Source of the DNA: Gavia stellata
Taxonomy: Eukaryota > Chordata > Aves > Gaviiformes > Gaviidae
Direction: 5' to 3'
Assembly: GCF_030936135.1 (NCBI RefSeq)
Contig: NC_082598.1
Coordinates: 55,148,347 to 55,212,346 of the forward strand
DNA length: 64,000 bases
This document shows, piece by piece, positions 1 through 11,896 of the stretch. A program made the position numbers and the translations under genes. The notes beneath the pieces were generated by a model that searched no databases, was not told the origin of the DNA, and saw nothing but the letters and a program-made list of their open reading frames with translations. Each line of letters starts with the position of its first letter. Position 1 is the first letter of the stretch.

Positions 1-608
1 ACTCTCAGCAGAGTAATGGTTAGCTGTAATTACTTTCTGCTTAATATTTGTCTTATGTCAGATACTAACAGAATCAAGGTTCTGAAAATCCTCATCAACT
101 ACTTAGTAGCATGGCTTCTTTGCCATGTTAAATCCAGTTTGACTTACATTAATGATAAAAATAGTAGTTGTTTATAAAATTCCTTTTGCCCTGGCTAAGA
201 AAGGAGGATTCTAGTTCTTCATTAAATGCTGCGACTCTCATTGAAAACCACAAGCCTTTTAAGAGAGGCAGAAGAATGATACTTATCTCCTGATTGGCAT
301 TGCTAAATGAGTGTGCTTCACCCTACCTGGCCACTTTCCAGATTTCACCTGGAACATCATTAGCATTCGGGCAGTGGTTGATCACACTGTCGTCTGTAAC
401 AGACTGCTTACGGCCCTCTATTCAAGTATGCCAAGTTTATTCACTGTTTAGACACCATTCCGTAAGCCCTGCATTATTACATACAAATTTCAGGTTTGAT
501 ACCTCCGTTTTCCATTCTTCCAGCACAGACTCTCCTTGGAGATCACCTGCTAAGTTAACTGCACGTGTTTATTGTAGTAAAGACTGTATCCTTTGGTTTT
601 TTGCACAG

Positions 609-815
609 GATTAAACAACACTCTAGTTTGTGTTGTAAGAAGCAGCTTTTCAAGAGAACACCCATCTGTTGGCAACACAGTCATCCCCAAGCAAGAAGCT
701 GATCAAGAACATGTGCTAACTGGGAATGCCACAAGGAACACATCTGCCAACTGCAACCTTCCAAAGCTTGAGGGTTTTGTACAAAGGGAGCTAGGCACTT
801 CACAGTCTGTGACAC
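609..815 (+). CDS. C4orf17: C4orf17 coding exon (first in window)
   Basis: Follows the acceptor 'ttttttgcacag' and ends at donor 'cac|gtgagt'. It enters with two bases completing a Gly codon and leaves in phase 1. It encodes the GLNNTLVCVV block that aligns with the human protein just after its N-terminal exon. The rest is polar and poorly conserved. Confidence 0.78.
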
Positions 816-3800
816 GTGAGTAGAGGCACCAAACTGCTGTATTATACAGCAGCAGCAAAGGAGCCTGAGCTGTTAAAGGTGCAACTGTGTCTCAGCCAGG
901 GCACTGTGTCATCACAGCTCAGGTCCAGGTAAAGGGAACATAGGGCAATGAACGTGCATTTAAAAGGCAAGCATTTCTTCCCTTCTATGTGTGTTAGTCA
1001 CCACATCTTATGAGATTTCTCCTCGCTAATTTGCATCTTTATAGCTTTTAGATGTTATATGCTTACTAGACATCTAATAATTTCATGATTATCAGCAATT
1101 ATTCCCTCCGTAAGCAACATTCTGCAGTAGTGGTTACACAGCACTGTAAGCATGGATCTATGAAACACACTTGCCAGGATTTTCTTCACATTTCCTAGGC
1201 ATCTCAGCAAATAATTGCATTCATGTACTATGTGAGATAGTAAAAGCCAAGAAAAAAGGAAAGAAATACACTCCCTTAGAGATATCTAAAATATGGCCTG
1301 TGCATTTTTGTAATTAAAAATGCCCCCCGTCCCAATATAACATAAGGTGTATCTTATGGCCTTTATTTTTCAACTTGAGAAAACACTCTGCCTGTTAATT
1401 TCCAGGATGTGCAGATGTTCCTGAAAGGATTCAAAATAACCCTACTTCATCTGAAAAGGTAAGGGAAAAAAAGACACAGCTCTCTATTTCAGTACTCTCT
1501 CTCACTTCTCAACACTGTAACCGGAATTTATGGTCTCAGACTGCTAAGGAGGACAGCGTAGAACCAAAAAGGGGGATGTGAGGATCCCATGTGTAGAACA
1601 CGAGAGCTTGGGAGGGAGATCGAGTCAAGTAGGGTGATACTAAGTTATAACTGTATCACTTTCAGCTTTGTAATGTCACTGTGCTTTGCTAGCAAGAAAA
1701 ACGGTCACACCCAATGAAGGTGGGAATAAAATTCACTTTGTTTCAAACTGCTGGGGAAAAACCATCACACTATACAACAAGCAAGCATAGGAAAAAGCCT
1801 CCTCCCCTCACAACACAAAAGATTCTTTAGATTACTTACTGCCAACAGTTTTACTTTTGCTGACACGGTTTTGTAGAAGCAGCACGTTGGGGTTTAGATC
1901 CAACTTTGCAGCTGTGTTCATAAATTCCAGTAAAAGATTCTTTCTGCAATAACTCTTTAGTCTCCAGCTGCAGGCTATCCAATTACTTGTCTCCTCTGTT
2001 GCGACTGTACAAGAGCTGAGGGCTTAGTTAGTATTCCATTACAAACAGTATCACAAGGAGGATTGCACACTCTTGAGAAAAAGGGAATGCAAGTCTTGCT
2101 GCACTGGTACGGGACAGCGGAAGGCACTACGAAGACGTTTTGAAGCAAAGATGCTAAAAATAAGGACTCGCTTTTCTCCTAACTTTTCTGTTTTAACTGG
2201 GGGGTGGGGATCTGTCTAAATGTTGCTCTCTGGTTCCTGAGCTGGGTATAATAAACACCACGCTTTATTTTTACTGTTCACTTATACATGCAGAACACAG
2301 TTCTTCAAACTGTATTTACTGTGGTTTGGCTGCAAAATAACTACGTAACGGACAGATACTGCCATATAGCCACACTCAGTAAACTACTGTTTCTTAATAG
2401 CTGTTAGCTGCGTTTTGCTTTTCCTCTGCACTTACAAACAGAACCTTCTGCCAATCACATTTTGATTCCTGGGCCTTTAATAGACGCATGAAGCCTGCGC
2501 ACAAAGAAATGAAGAGTAGTGGCTCAGCTGCACACTACAAACCCATGATGGAAAAGCAAACAGACCACAGAGGTCCAGATTTAATCCCTTCCTCATCTGA
2601 TTTCCATCAGTAGTTACCCAGCATCACTTTCATTCTCATCCAATGTTACGCATTATGCCATGGATATCTATTATTATTCTTGGTGGCTCTGTATTAGAAG
2701 CTGTAACAATTAACCTATGCAATTAACCTATAGGTGGTCATATTCAACCGAGTAACAGTTCTAGACGTGTTTTCTGCCACACACTCTTGCTGGGGACTAG
2801 TGTTAGCTATATACTTCACATTGCCTTTAATTGCTGCTTAAACGGAGTCAAGCCATTCCTTTACACATTGTTTTCTATTTTGGAAAAGCTTTTGAAAAGA
2901 CAATTCCAAGCCTCTGCACAACCTGCAAGTAGACCGGGAATCCATGTCAGGCCTCTCACCCAGCTTTCCTCTCCATTCGTCAACTTGGGTTATGGTCCTC
3001 GCATCCAGGAGAATGTGAATTCTGACCTGAGCAACCTGGATCAGAAAATAAAGGTAAGACGTAAGTGCTACAGTATATGGCTTCCTATGATGCTACACAT
3101 TTTTATTTCTCTTGAGGATGGTGTGGGACTTTATTGGTCAGATTTCCCTCCCCCCGCTGCCCCGGTGTGGAGTCTACTGACTTTTGTATTTAGCATTTAC
3201 TCTTGAGTTGCTTTCGCCTAACTGGAAGTTGCTACTGGCAATTGCTAGGGGAGCAATGCAGCTGGCACACAGGCTGAAACTTGCTCTCTGAAAAACAGCC
3301 TGCAAATACTATATGTCACATGCAAGGGGCTTTATACGTAGTAAACACTGCTCGGGATTTCCCTCCCGTGTCTCTGAAGTGCTGTGTACACGGCACCTGC
3401 ACCTTTTGCAGACAGGTGTCCCTAGCTCAGGCTATGGCAAAACTGATGGGACATCTTAGGCTAGGCAACTTGCACAGCTGTAAAACTGCACTTTCCTGCA
3501 GCTACAGCTAAACTAAAACACATGCAAAAACTGTGGCAAATCAGCTTCTCTTCCTTCATGGTAACTACCCTGTACATCTTCCAGGTGCTGGTAAAACTCA
3601 GCAAAATTTTGCAGACAGATTCGCTCACCGAGATCCAAAAATGGTTCGAAAGGGCAAGTAAAAAAGGTAACAAACATATGTATCTGCATCCCTTTCTGAA
3701 AAGCACGCGCTCTTGTACATTTGCATAAACCCCTGAAATTCTCACAGACCTGAACTGCTGAGGTGGAAGGAATAGGATTCAGTGAAGTGTGCTTCACCCG

Positions 3801-5281
3801 ACTGTGGCTGTGCTGAGCAGGAAGGTGACAGTACACAGAAATTGGTCACTCAGACCCCAGCGCACTCAGGTTTGGTGCAGGGTGGAAAAACATGCTCTGG
3901 CAGTGGGGCTCTGGGCTGCTCTGGCCTGGGGGAAGGTAGAAAGCAAATGAAACGTGTCTTTCCTATGTCCTGAAGCTCTTTGAAAATGAGGTATTCATTC
4001 CTCATTCCTGAATTCACCCCTAAACTTCCAGATCAGCAAATGGGAACTTTAATAAAATCTCTGCTACCTTCACATTTCAGATAAAGACTTCATGACCAGT
4101 CTGATTTATTCAGAACCGACTGACAAAGGCATGCTGAATTCTAAGGAAGGTACAGCAGAGAACATGAATAGCCTGAGTCTGCTAAAGCCTTTCCCTCCTC
4201 TTCAGAGAGGTCCAGAAGGGGAAATGAATTGGTCCAGGTAAAATGTGCAGCGAGGTTGCTAGGATTAGGGATAAGCTAAACCTCACAACCAGAAATTTTT
4301 GTTTTCTCCTCCCATGAAAAATGCAACTTTGTGATTGAAGTTTATCATGCACAGCCTTAACAAAAAATGCTCCTAACTACAAAAAACCCCACACTCTTTG
4401 ATACAAATTTAGTTATTACAGGAACATCACAAAGTTTTAGGAGCATTTGAAACGCCTTTGAGAAAAACCTCCTGTATATTGCAGTGCACAGTTTATACCA
4501 CTTATAGTTAGACATTCTTTCTTTTTCACTCAGGTCTTCGGCTAAAGAATCAGTGGCAAGTCAAAAGATGAAACAGGGTAAGCAATGGAAATCATAAACG
4601 TTAAGACACCATGTGTCTAAGATGCTAGTCACCAAACAGTACAGGGACTGTGAATGTTCAGAAGCTCTAAGTTTTGTCTTTGCAGCAGAACCCAGATTAG
4701 AATCACAGAATTCAGTGACAGTATGAGAAATTACATTTAAAACCTGAATTTAAGTTCTCTAAGAGCTAGATACCCAAATCCCTCTATTCTTGCGGCCACT
4801 CAATTGGTTTCTCTTGATATTACATTCACGTAAATCTTCTCCTAATTGGTGCAACTCAGAAGTACAGCAAGGTGAGGGATCTGTGTACAACTGCATCTGC
4901 CTCTTGCTAGAAAGAACATAGCAGCAAGAGGTATTGATATAATCTCTTCACTAAAATTTGCTCCTGTAAGTTATACACAAGCTGAAACTCCTTCTACCAA
5001 CAAACTTTGGGATTTACCCTCATCTAACATATCTCCCTCACTCTCTGCAGGCTATATCAGGCTTTCTCAGACTGTTTCAGCTACCAAAGCCCACTTTTGC
5101 ATCCTCTACCCAGTCAGGGCAAGCCATCAATACTGGCACTCCAAAGAAACACCACTATCACCTCTTTGTGTCCCTTCTGAAGCATACAGATGCAACGAAA
5201 GTCAGTCCCAGAGTACGCTACCATTTTAACAAAGCCATTCATGCCAGCTCTAAGGCTATGAGCATTTACTATTGTTTGTAA
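609..5281 (+). CDS. C4orf17: C4orf17 orthologue, 3' part of gene (5' end outside window)
   Basis: Uncharacterised vertebrate protein; I know of no established biochemical role. Exons read here: 609-815, 1406-1458, 2889-3053, 3585-3666, 4081-4237, 4534-4577, then probably 4686-4720 and 5051-5281. All junctions are phase-consistent and give about 323 residues. Recognition rests on two blocks resembling human C4orf17 as I remember it: 'GLNN' followed by a hydrophobic V/C stretch at the first exon, and a predicted helical block 'DQKIKVLVKLSKILQTDSL' running into an 'ASKKDKDF..LIYSE' segment across exons 3 to 5. No signal peptide, membrane segment or known catalytic motif is visible. The first in-window exon starts inside a codon, so at least one coding exon lies to the left; adding roughly 40 residues would give about the human length. 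It sits tail-to-tail with TRMT10A, as in human. The last two exons are the least certain part. Confidence 0.78.
1406..1458 (+). CDS. C4orf17: C4orf17 coding exon, 53 bp
   Basis: Acceptor 'aatttccag', donor 'aaaag|gtaagg'. Two bases complete the split Arg codon, then 17 codons (CADVPERIQNNPTSSEK) end in phase 0. Too short to show up as an ORF; found by phase matching. Confidence 0.65.
2889..3053 (+). CDS. C4orf17: C4orf17 coding exon, 165 bp
   Basis: 55 codons ending 'LDQKIK' at donor 'aag|gtaaga'. The acceptor chosen is 'ttctattttggaaaag', because it is the only nearby AG that keeps phase 0. AGs at 2898-2899, 2909-2910 and 2928-2929 break the frame. The C-terminal half begins the best-conserved block of the protein. 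Confidence 0.75.
3585..3666 (+). CDS. C4orf17: C4orf17 coding exon, 82 bp
   Basis: Acceptor 'catcttccag', donor 'aaaaaag|gtaaca'. It encodes VLVKLSKILQTDSLTEIQKW and then FERASKK. This is a predicted helical segment matching the most conserved part of human C4orf17. Leaves in phase 1. Confidence 0.82.
4081..4237 (+). CDS. C4orf17: C4orf17 coding exon, 157 bp
   Basis: Acceptor 'cacatttcag', donor 'gtccag|gtaaaa'. It starts by completing an Asp codon and continues 'KDFMTSLIYSE', which fits the human 'KEWVSALIHSE' region. An earlier donor-like site 'gaag|gtacag' (4148) exists, but reading through keeps an open coding frame. Confidence 0.75.
4534..4577 (+). CDS. C4orf17: C4orf17 coding exon, 44 bp
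   Basis: Acceptor 'ctttttcactcag', donor 'cagg|gtaagc'. One base completes an Arg codon, then SSAKESVASQKMKQ, leaving one base. Small serine/lysine-rich exon; supported by splice sites and phase only. Confidence 0.6.
4686..4720 (+). CDS. C4orf17: C4orf17 possible penultimate exon
   Basis: Acceptor 'tctttgcag' in the correct phase, then AEPRLESQNSVT. If spliced at donor 'gaca|gtatga' it ends in phase 0 and joins the exon at 5051. If not spliced, the frame stops at the TGA at 4724-4726 and the protein ends here. The choice cannot be settled by reading. Confidence 0.45.
5051..5281 (+). CDS. C4orf17: C4orf17 possible terminal exon
   Basis: Preceded by a very good acceptor (pyrimidine-rich 'tctccctcactctctgcag'). 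In phase 0 it is open for 76 codons to TAA at 5279-5281, with a 'FQLPKPTFASSTQSGQ' stretch faintly like the Pro/Ser-rich tail of the human protein. The +2 frame is also open to about 5229, so the phase depends on whether the 4686 exon is used. Including it brings the protein close to human length. Confidence 0.5.
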   Translation, partial: AISGFLRLFQLPKPTFASSTQSGQAINTGTPKKHHYHLFVSLLKHTDATKVSPRVRYHFNKAIHASSKAMSIYYCL

Positions 5282-5896
5282 CTCTACTGGAGGAGTGGGT
5301 GAAGGGTAATCTTACACAAAAACAAGAAGGAAAAAGAAGAAACCTCCAAAGCAACAAACTCTGCTTTTCAAAGTGGTGTCCAGGGAGGCTTTTTTGCTAA
5401 AGAGTGGATATGCTTCTATACTCTCAGCTGCGTATGGAACAAAGCCATACCAGTCTAACATAATCCTAAGCCTGGCCTGATAATACACAGCTTTCTTTTT
5501 CAAAATGTTTTCCAGAAAGGGAGAAAGAATGTTTGCTCTCAAGGCTGAGAAACAGAGGTCCAGCACAAGCAGACACACTGTTCCCAGGGAGGAACTGGAA
5601 ATGAGAAAGTGCTATGGAAACAAGAGACCATCCTGCCTTCACTCTATCAGAAGTCTCACCTGTGCCACAGCCACTCCCAAACCACAGATACCCCTTTCCA
5701 GTGGAGGCCCCCCTATTCAGAGCCACTGAAGCATCTCCCCATCATCTTCACATACAGGAGTATGTAATCTTAGCACTTATATTATAAAGATATCTGTTTA
5801 GACTCCCTGTTAAAATAATTTTATGCTCATTATATTTAGTCCTTAAGCAATTCAACCAAACCATGCTGCATAGATACATGAGAAGTGAGCTAAATG

Positions 5897-5902
5897 AATA
5901 AA
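5897..5902 (+). terminator. Candidate poly(A) signal for C4orf17
   Basis: First canonical AATAAA I noticed downstream of the proposed stop at 5281. Assigned by position only. Confidence 0.25.
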
Positions 5903-8900
5903 AGGACAGAGGCAACACTTTTTGGCATCAGATTCATCTTTTTGCGTGACTGAGCCAGGCTGCACAAAGATCTCGTGTGCAGACTTGACTCTACAGTCAC
6001 AGACATACCGGGGTAAGAGGGGCACACACACATTATCTGCAGAGGTACATGTCAAGCCCTAGGCACTGGGAAAAAAGAAGACCCTGGATTTTCAAAATCT
6101 GGCCTGCAGAGTGACTGCAGATGTCTGCTAGCATTTGCTTCCATAGCTCTCATTATTAGCAGACAAGCATCACAAATTGTAGTATCCAACACGGGGGGGA
6201 CAGGACACGGACAGGACAGGACAGGACGACACCAAACAAACATTAAAACCACCAGCAAATCTCAAGCCATTGAAATAGAAGCCAACAGGGACAGAAATGT
6301 ATCTGCCCCTTTTTCAGGCCTTGTGAATGAACCGTGAAAGCCAAAGAATGGGGGTTTATCTGTTTTAAACATACCTCTGTCAATTTATTCTCACAAAACC
6401 AAAGAAAGGTGATAAATCAACCCTACCCATTTATTTTTCAGTGCAGACAGGCTCATTCAAAACATCTGGCTGTTTGAGGGGGAAGGAGAGAAATCCTGTT
6501 AGCACAGCATTAAGGAAAGAGGAGCTTAGCTCAGAGCAGAGCTCAGTGTACTCTTTCCAAGAGCCCCTGCCTTCACTTCAAATCATGTCTTACTGTAGTA
6601 ACAACTACCACTTCCATTCCCATTTCCCGCTGCAGGAGAGGAGTATGCCAAGACCTGGGGGACAATCTTAGCTCTGCTTTCTCTTGGTGCTCACTCACTG
6701 CTGCACATGCCCAGCCATGCTAGAGTGCCGGATGAAGCAGGCTGGTGGGCGTGAAGTAACCTGTAGCCACAGATCAAGGAACAGAGTATTTGTGAATGGC
6801 TGGCAGAAGGCCGGTCACCCAGAGCAGTCATTACTCAGGTCCACTTGCCAACTCAGACCACAGATGCAGAAACTCGTTTGTACAAAATGATTTAAATGGG
6901 TATCAGTTTCCCAGATATGTAATTCCTACACAGCTGTGCAAGAGTATGAGCCTGCAGGCCGTGGTAAATGGGAACGGAGCTTCAAGCAGGAGAGGAGCTG
7001 GAAGTGCTTTGAAACTTCCCTTGTCTCTTAGGTGTAAACACTACAAAGTCAGCTGGAAACCAAACTGGAAACCAAGTGAACTGGAAGCCAAACAGCAGGG
7101 TTGAGTGACCACACGCTAACTGAGCTGTGGTAATGGCTTATTGAATGGGCCAGATACCGGACCAAATGCTTTTGGGCCATACTCAGATTGCCTTAATTCC
7201 ATATAAATCTCTGTCCTGAGTGTTTCTTATCAGCTGTCTCTCAGCATCATGCTGCGTTAGCTGAGCCTGAAAAACTTAATTATGTCTCAGAGACCTCAGA
7301 GGCTCACTACTGAACAGAATCAAAATGAAAGCAACCACGTTAGCATAGTCTTTCAACAGCACAGTTACATTTCCTGCATGAAGCTGACAGGTTACTGAGC
7401 AAACATGTTAGAGCCAGAAGGGTGATAGTTTGCAAGGATAGTTACAATCAACTGCATCTACTCAGTTATTTCCCTTCCCAAAGCATCTGTTACTGTATTT
7501 GCTAGATGTCTGAAAACAAAGCTCCCTCAGGGGCATTTCATCCATCCTAGTAGTAAAGGAAGAAGGTTATGTTCTATGTGTGAATCTCAAGATCAGAATT
7601 AAAGTCGTTTCTGTTGGGAAGTGTCTCAGATAGGCAGTAACCTGTTGATCCATCCTGAACTTTGCATTCCCCAATACAAATGTTGCCCAGTCAAGTTTAC
7701 ATCCTAAGCTTAAGTTGTGCATGTGTCCTCCGATGCCTGCCTTGATCCTACCTGCCTGCTTTATCAGTGATCTGGATTCTCTAGCAGGAGAAGCTGAAGC
7801 AGATTCTTACAATCACGTCAGGGTGCAGCAAGGATGGAGAAACTCTTGAGACTACTCTGGCAAGGCAGCTGCATTTCTATGTCCTCTAATAAAATTAGAT
7901 GCCCCATCTTCTGAACTATGACTTGTCCCTATCCCCAACAGCTGTGAGTCTGCAGTCTTTAGGATCTGTCTGCTGTTACTGAGAAGGTTTGGATAGCACA
8001 CCAGTTTAAATAGTCATGCATCCACATCAAGTATTTCTAAATGCTTCGTGAAGTGCTCAGGTTGCAAACCAATATTCCTCTGCAAGTATTCATTTCTATC
8101 CTGTCACTGCAGATCTGGCCCATTCAATAAATATGTAAACTATTTGCGTTGTGCAGTGAACACAGAAGTAAGTATGAGTTATACATTTTATCATGGTAAG
8201 TAAATATGGGCAACTTTTCACAGCTTTCAGAAAAAAATCAAAGAGCTATGCTCAGGTAGCTGTGCTGCCATTTAAAACAATTTAATTAAGCAGTTAAGAA
8301 TAAGAATAAAATGCATTAGAATAACATTGACTATTGTCAACCCTGTAACTTATTCACTGTAGGTAAGTAAAGTAACACTTTAGATCTGACAACAGCAGGA
8401 AGCCAGGAGAAACACACTAACAGCATCCTCCAAAGAAAATAAATCATGTCACACACCTGGACTGCACAATTTAATTAGGGTGAACTGTCTTCCTCAACCC
8501 TCCCGCCACCAGTTTTATATTAAAAGACAGGGAAAAGTATACAACAGATATTCCCTGCATCAAGATAAGAAGAAATTAAAAATACTGAATAGCCGAATGC
8601 CAGATACAGGATGCCTAGAGGCCCCTCACTACAATTAAATGAACTTGAAAGCCACATTCAGACTCCCATGATTTCTCACAAACCCCACGATACAGATTTC
8701 TGGTCACTTGACTGTTTTCAAACAGTTGCCCATTGCTGCAGAGGTAGGAGGTACTACTTGGGAAGTCCATGCCCTTCTTCACAGAGGCAGCCAGGGACAC
8801 TCAGGAGTTAAAAAAAAAGGACACAGCATGTAAAATACATCAGAATACGTATTTCAGGATCAGAGTGAAATACAGCACAAGACCAAGACTGCTTGGGATG

Positions 8901-11501
8901 CTTTTCCCAAGGATGTCAGCTTATGGCCATCCTACCAGCCTCCACTCTCACTCTGCAAAACGACACTGGAAAGGCAGGAGGACTACCTTCCTGGTCTGTC
9001 ATGAGGAGTTGTGGCATCATGGCAGGGACCGGAGGTGTCACAAATAGCACAAGCCCTCTTGCTTTTACAAGCTACTTTCTCAGACGCTTTCACAAACAGG
9101 TTTCAGCTTCTCGCACTTGATCTGATGCTGGGGTGATTTTTGTGTGCTCCAACCAATTCAACTGTTTTCATCAATAACTTTACATTGAACTCATTACAAG
9201 AATGGCCCTTCAGGGCTTTTTGAACCGTCACTTCTCCCTGAGGACTTCTACATAGCTGCAGCCTGCTGCCTGAAAGTGAATCACCACTTTACTCTCATAT
9301 GATCATGTCTAGTGCTGCTGATTCCACCAATGAACGGCCAAGCATCAAAAGCATTCAGAAAAGGGTTAGAAATCTCATCGGTGCGAGTCCAGGTCTGCCA
9401 AGAACAGCCTTTTCTAGGTGGCTGTGTAACTGTAGGATACTGAAAGGCTGAGGACGGCAGCAGCAGTCAGAGGGCTGTGCCCATTGAAACCCCAGTCTAC
9501 TCTTGCTTCCTGCACCATCTCACCAGTTAACACATCCCGAGGACGGCATCCTGTGGAGACAGATCATGACAACAAGCATGAACTTCAGCCTAGTATGACC
9601 TGATTAGGTTAGCACGAACAGAGAAAAGGTAAACAGCAGGAATGGCAATTACTGAATAAGGCACCAGTGAGGACAGGAAGACCAAGCGATTGAGACAAGC
9701 AACATGTGTGAACCAGCAACAGCTAGTCAGCAAGCTGCTGTGACCTTGTGGAGTTAGCACTAGGAGCCTTCCAAGAGCAGCATGCCAGATCATCTTTTTC
9801 TTCCGTCAATTTATCCACAGACAGGTAAGCTTCAGATTTGCAACCACCTGATTTAAAAACACGTGCATGCGCATGGGTGTGTGCGTTTATCTAATTTCAC
9901 TGGTGAAGATGTAAGACAAGCTGTTTTAAGCCACAACACACTTCCTTCACACCACAAAAATGCTTTGTCAGCAAAACAATGCCGTAAGATGCTTTTGGAC
10001 CCTTTCCAAACATCTCCAAAGTCCCCGGTTTGTCTATGCGACCTGCTCTTGCACTCTCAAGCCTGAGTAAATGAGGCACCTATATGAAATGGTCTTAAGA
10101 AAACCTTAGAGAGACTGAAGATTCTTAGATTTGGTTTAATAGGTGCTATGTGCATTAACACACAGAACCTCAGCTGTAAAGATGTAACTCCTTGTAGTTT
10201 CACTGCTTTACACATTTATATCAGAGAATCAGTGTAATACATGGTGGGTACACTTATGCTGCATTTTTTTGTTACAGAAATAAAAACAGCAATGCTTTTA
10301 TAAAAAAGCTGATCTGGTTTCTGGAACAAAAGCAATCACATTTTTGTAAAGCCTAACAAAAACCCCCACATTACTTGAGCAACAAACCACAATCCATACT
10401 TTTAACAGAAGAAACTTTTCTATGGTTATTTAAAAAGCACAGAGAGAAGTGCACTGAGCATCTAAAGTCATAACCAGTCGGTTGCCAACCCTTTACAGAC
10501 CATAGGGACTAGTCGCCATTTGAAAGCAGTAATAACAGGGAGGAATACAAATGGATACAAGCTAAGTCATACTTGGATCAGGCCTTTGATTCCAGCTCAG
10601 CAAAGATGAACAGCTACGATGATGTGTTCTTATGCTCTTCAGCCGACCTACGTGAAAGCTGCACTTGTTCAGAAGCTGCAGCTACCTGGCTAGTCCCTGC
10701 AGAAGAAAGGGATGGGGCAGGCTCACAGGGGTGAAGTGAAGCCACGCTTCCGAGGTGTCCATTTCAGTACTCTGAAACAGCACTTAAGTTAGAAGTAAGC
10801 TGAATCAGAACTTCCAGCCAAGACTGAGACTATGACTTCTTTTTTTTGAAGGAAAAATATTTGACAGACAATACAATACATGCAGGATCATGTGATAAAA
10901 CAGCTATACTGAAACTGAGTGACTTGTAAGAAAAAGTTCCTGTCTCCTGGTATTGTTCTGAGACCGTGTGATAAATTTTGCTAAGAGGATCAAGAAGTAA
11001 CCAAAAATTATTGTGTCACCTCAATTCCATGTGCACCACGTACCAACCAAAGCACACAATTTGCACTTGTGCAGACATCCATCCCACTCAAACTGAATTA
11101 TAAAGCACTGGCTTAACCCAACACTCATATTTCATCTACTGACCCCAGCTAACTAAACACAGTATATAAATCAGTGTGGCTCAGCTGATAAAGGCAGTTT
11201 AGTTACTTGTGATTGTCTGTTGAGATGCTCAGGAAAATTAGAATTTTTGTTTGTTTGAGTGTTCATGCACACTCTGCAACAGGCACTAGTGGTACAGGTT
11301 TTGAGGTCACAGAACGCTTGCCATTCACTGCTTTTAAGAAAACTTAGTGCAGAAATGAAGAAGAATGCATATATTAAAGTAGTAACTACTAATGCTCTTG
11401 GGTAATACACCCAACTTGGTATGTATAAAAAAATATTTTAAAAAAAAATAAAATTAAATAGCTTCCTTGGGAAACAAAATAAATTCTGCATTTGCCATTA
11501 A
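5903..11501. other. Convergent intergenic region between C4orf17 and TRMT10A
   Basis: No exon-like ORF with matching splice sites or recognisable protein was found on either strand. Short ORFs occur at 6441-7104 and 8611-9120, but they look like chance reading frames. The only repeat seen is an (ACAGG)n-like tract near 6200. The base of the region may include unrecognised 3' UTR of either gene. Confidence 0.5.
6198..6228. repeat. Short imperfect GGACA/ACAGG tandem repeat
   Basis: Five to six imperfect copies of a pentamer unit (ggaca) directly in the sequence, flanked by a run of seven G. Confidence 0.8.
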
Positions 11502-11507
11502 TTTATT
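11502..11507 (-). terminator. TRMT10A: Candidate poly(A) signal for TRMT10A
   Basis: TTTATT on the + strand reads AATAAA on the minus strand, about 220 bases past the TRMT10A stop, within an A/T-rich stretch. First canonical signal downstream; longer 3' UTRs are possible. Confidence 0.4.
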
Positions 11508-11729
11508 TTTTAAAAAAAGCTATTAATATGGAAGTTTCAGGGTAAAACCTGCATTCATCTTTACCCTTCATGTCCAGAAACAGCTCTGGGCCAACTATGG
11601 AACTACCGAGCATTGAGACAATTCAGCATCACAAGGGCAGCAGATGGTCTTTGCAGTGTAACTACTTCACGTCCCAGTTTTATCCCATGAACTGCATGTC
11701 TCATCTTTCCCATCATCTCATTCTGAAGC

Positions 11730-11896
11730 CTAGTTGCTGTCCGAGTCGTTGTCTTCATCTTCTTTTCCAGACGGAGCATGTTTGGACAGATCATTGGCTT
11801 CTCCCAAAGGAACAGCCCCTTTCCGCTGTGGCAGGACACTGAAAAAGGCCTCCTTCCAGTCTCTCTTCTCCAGGTATGCAAGGATGATCTCAAACA
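11730..11896 (-). CDS. TRMT10A: TRMT10A last coding exon
   Basis: Acceptor 'cttgacattgcag'. It encodes [20 protein letters not shown] and LPQRKGAVP, then an acidic tail ending SDSN and TAG. It is preceded by the longest intron of the gene (11897-15463). The tail is about 22 residues shorter than human; the extra human residues are low-complexity acidic/polar. Confidence 0.93.

Noticed and set aside
1-608. Search for the first coding exon of C4orf17
   Set aside because: No segment resembling the human N-terminus and ending in the required phase was found; the 294-614 ORF does not fit, so the exon is probably outside the window.
4148-4153. Alternative donor 'gaag|gtacag' ending the fifth C4orf17 exon early
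   Set aside because: The reading frame stays open and coding-like to the better placed donor at 4237, which also gives the phase needed by the next exon.
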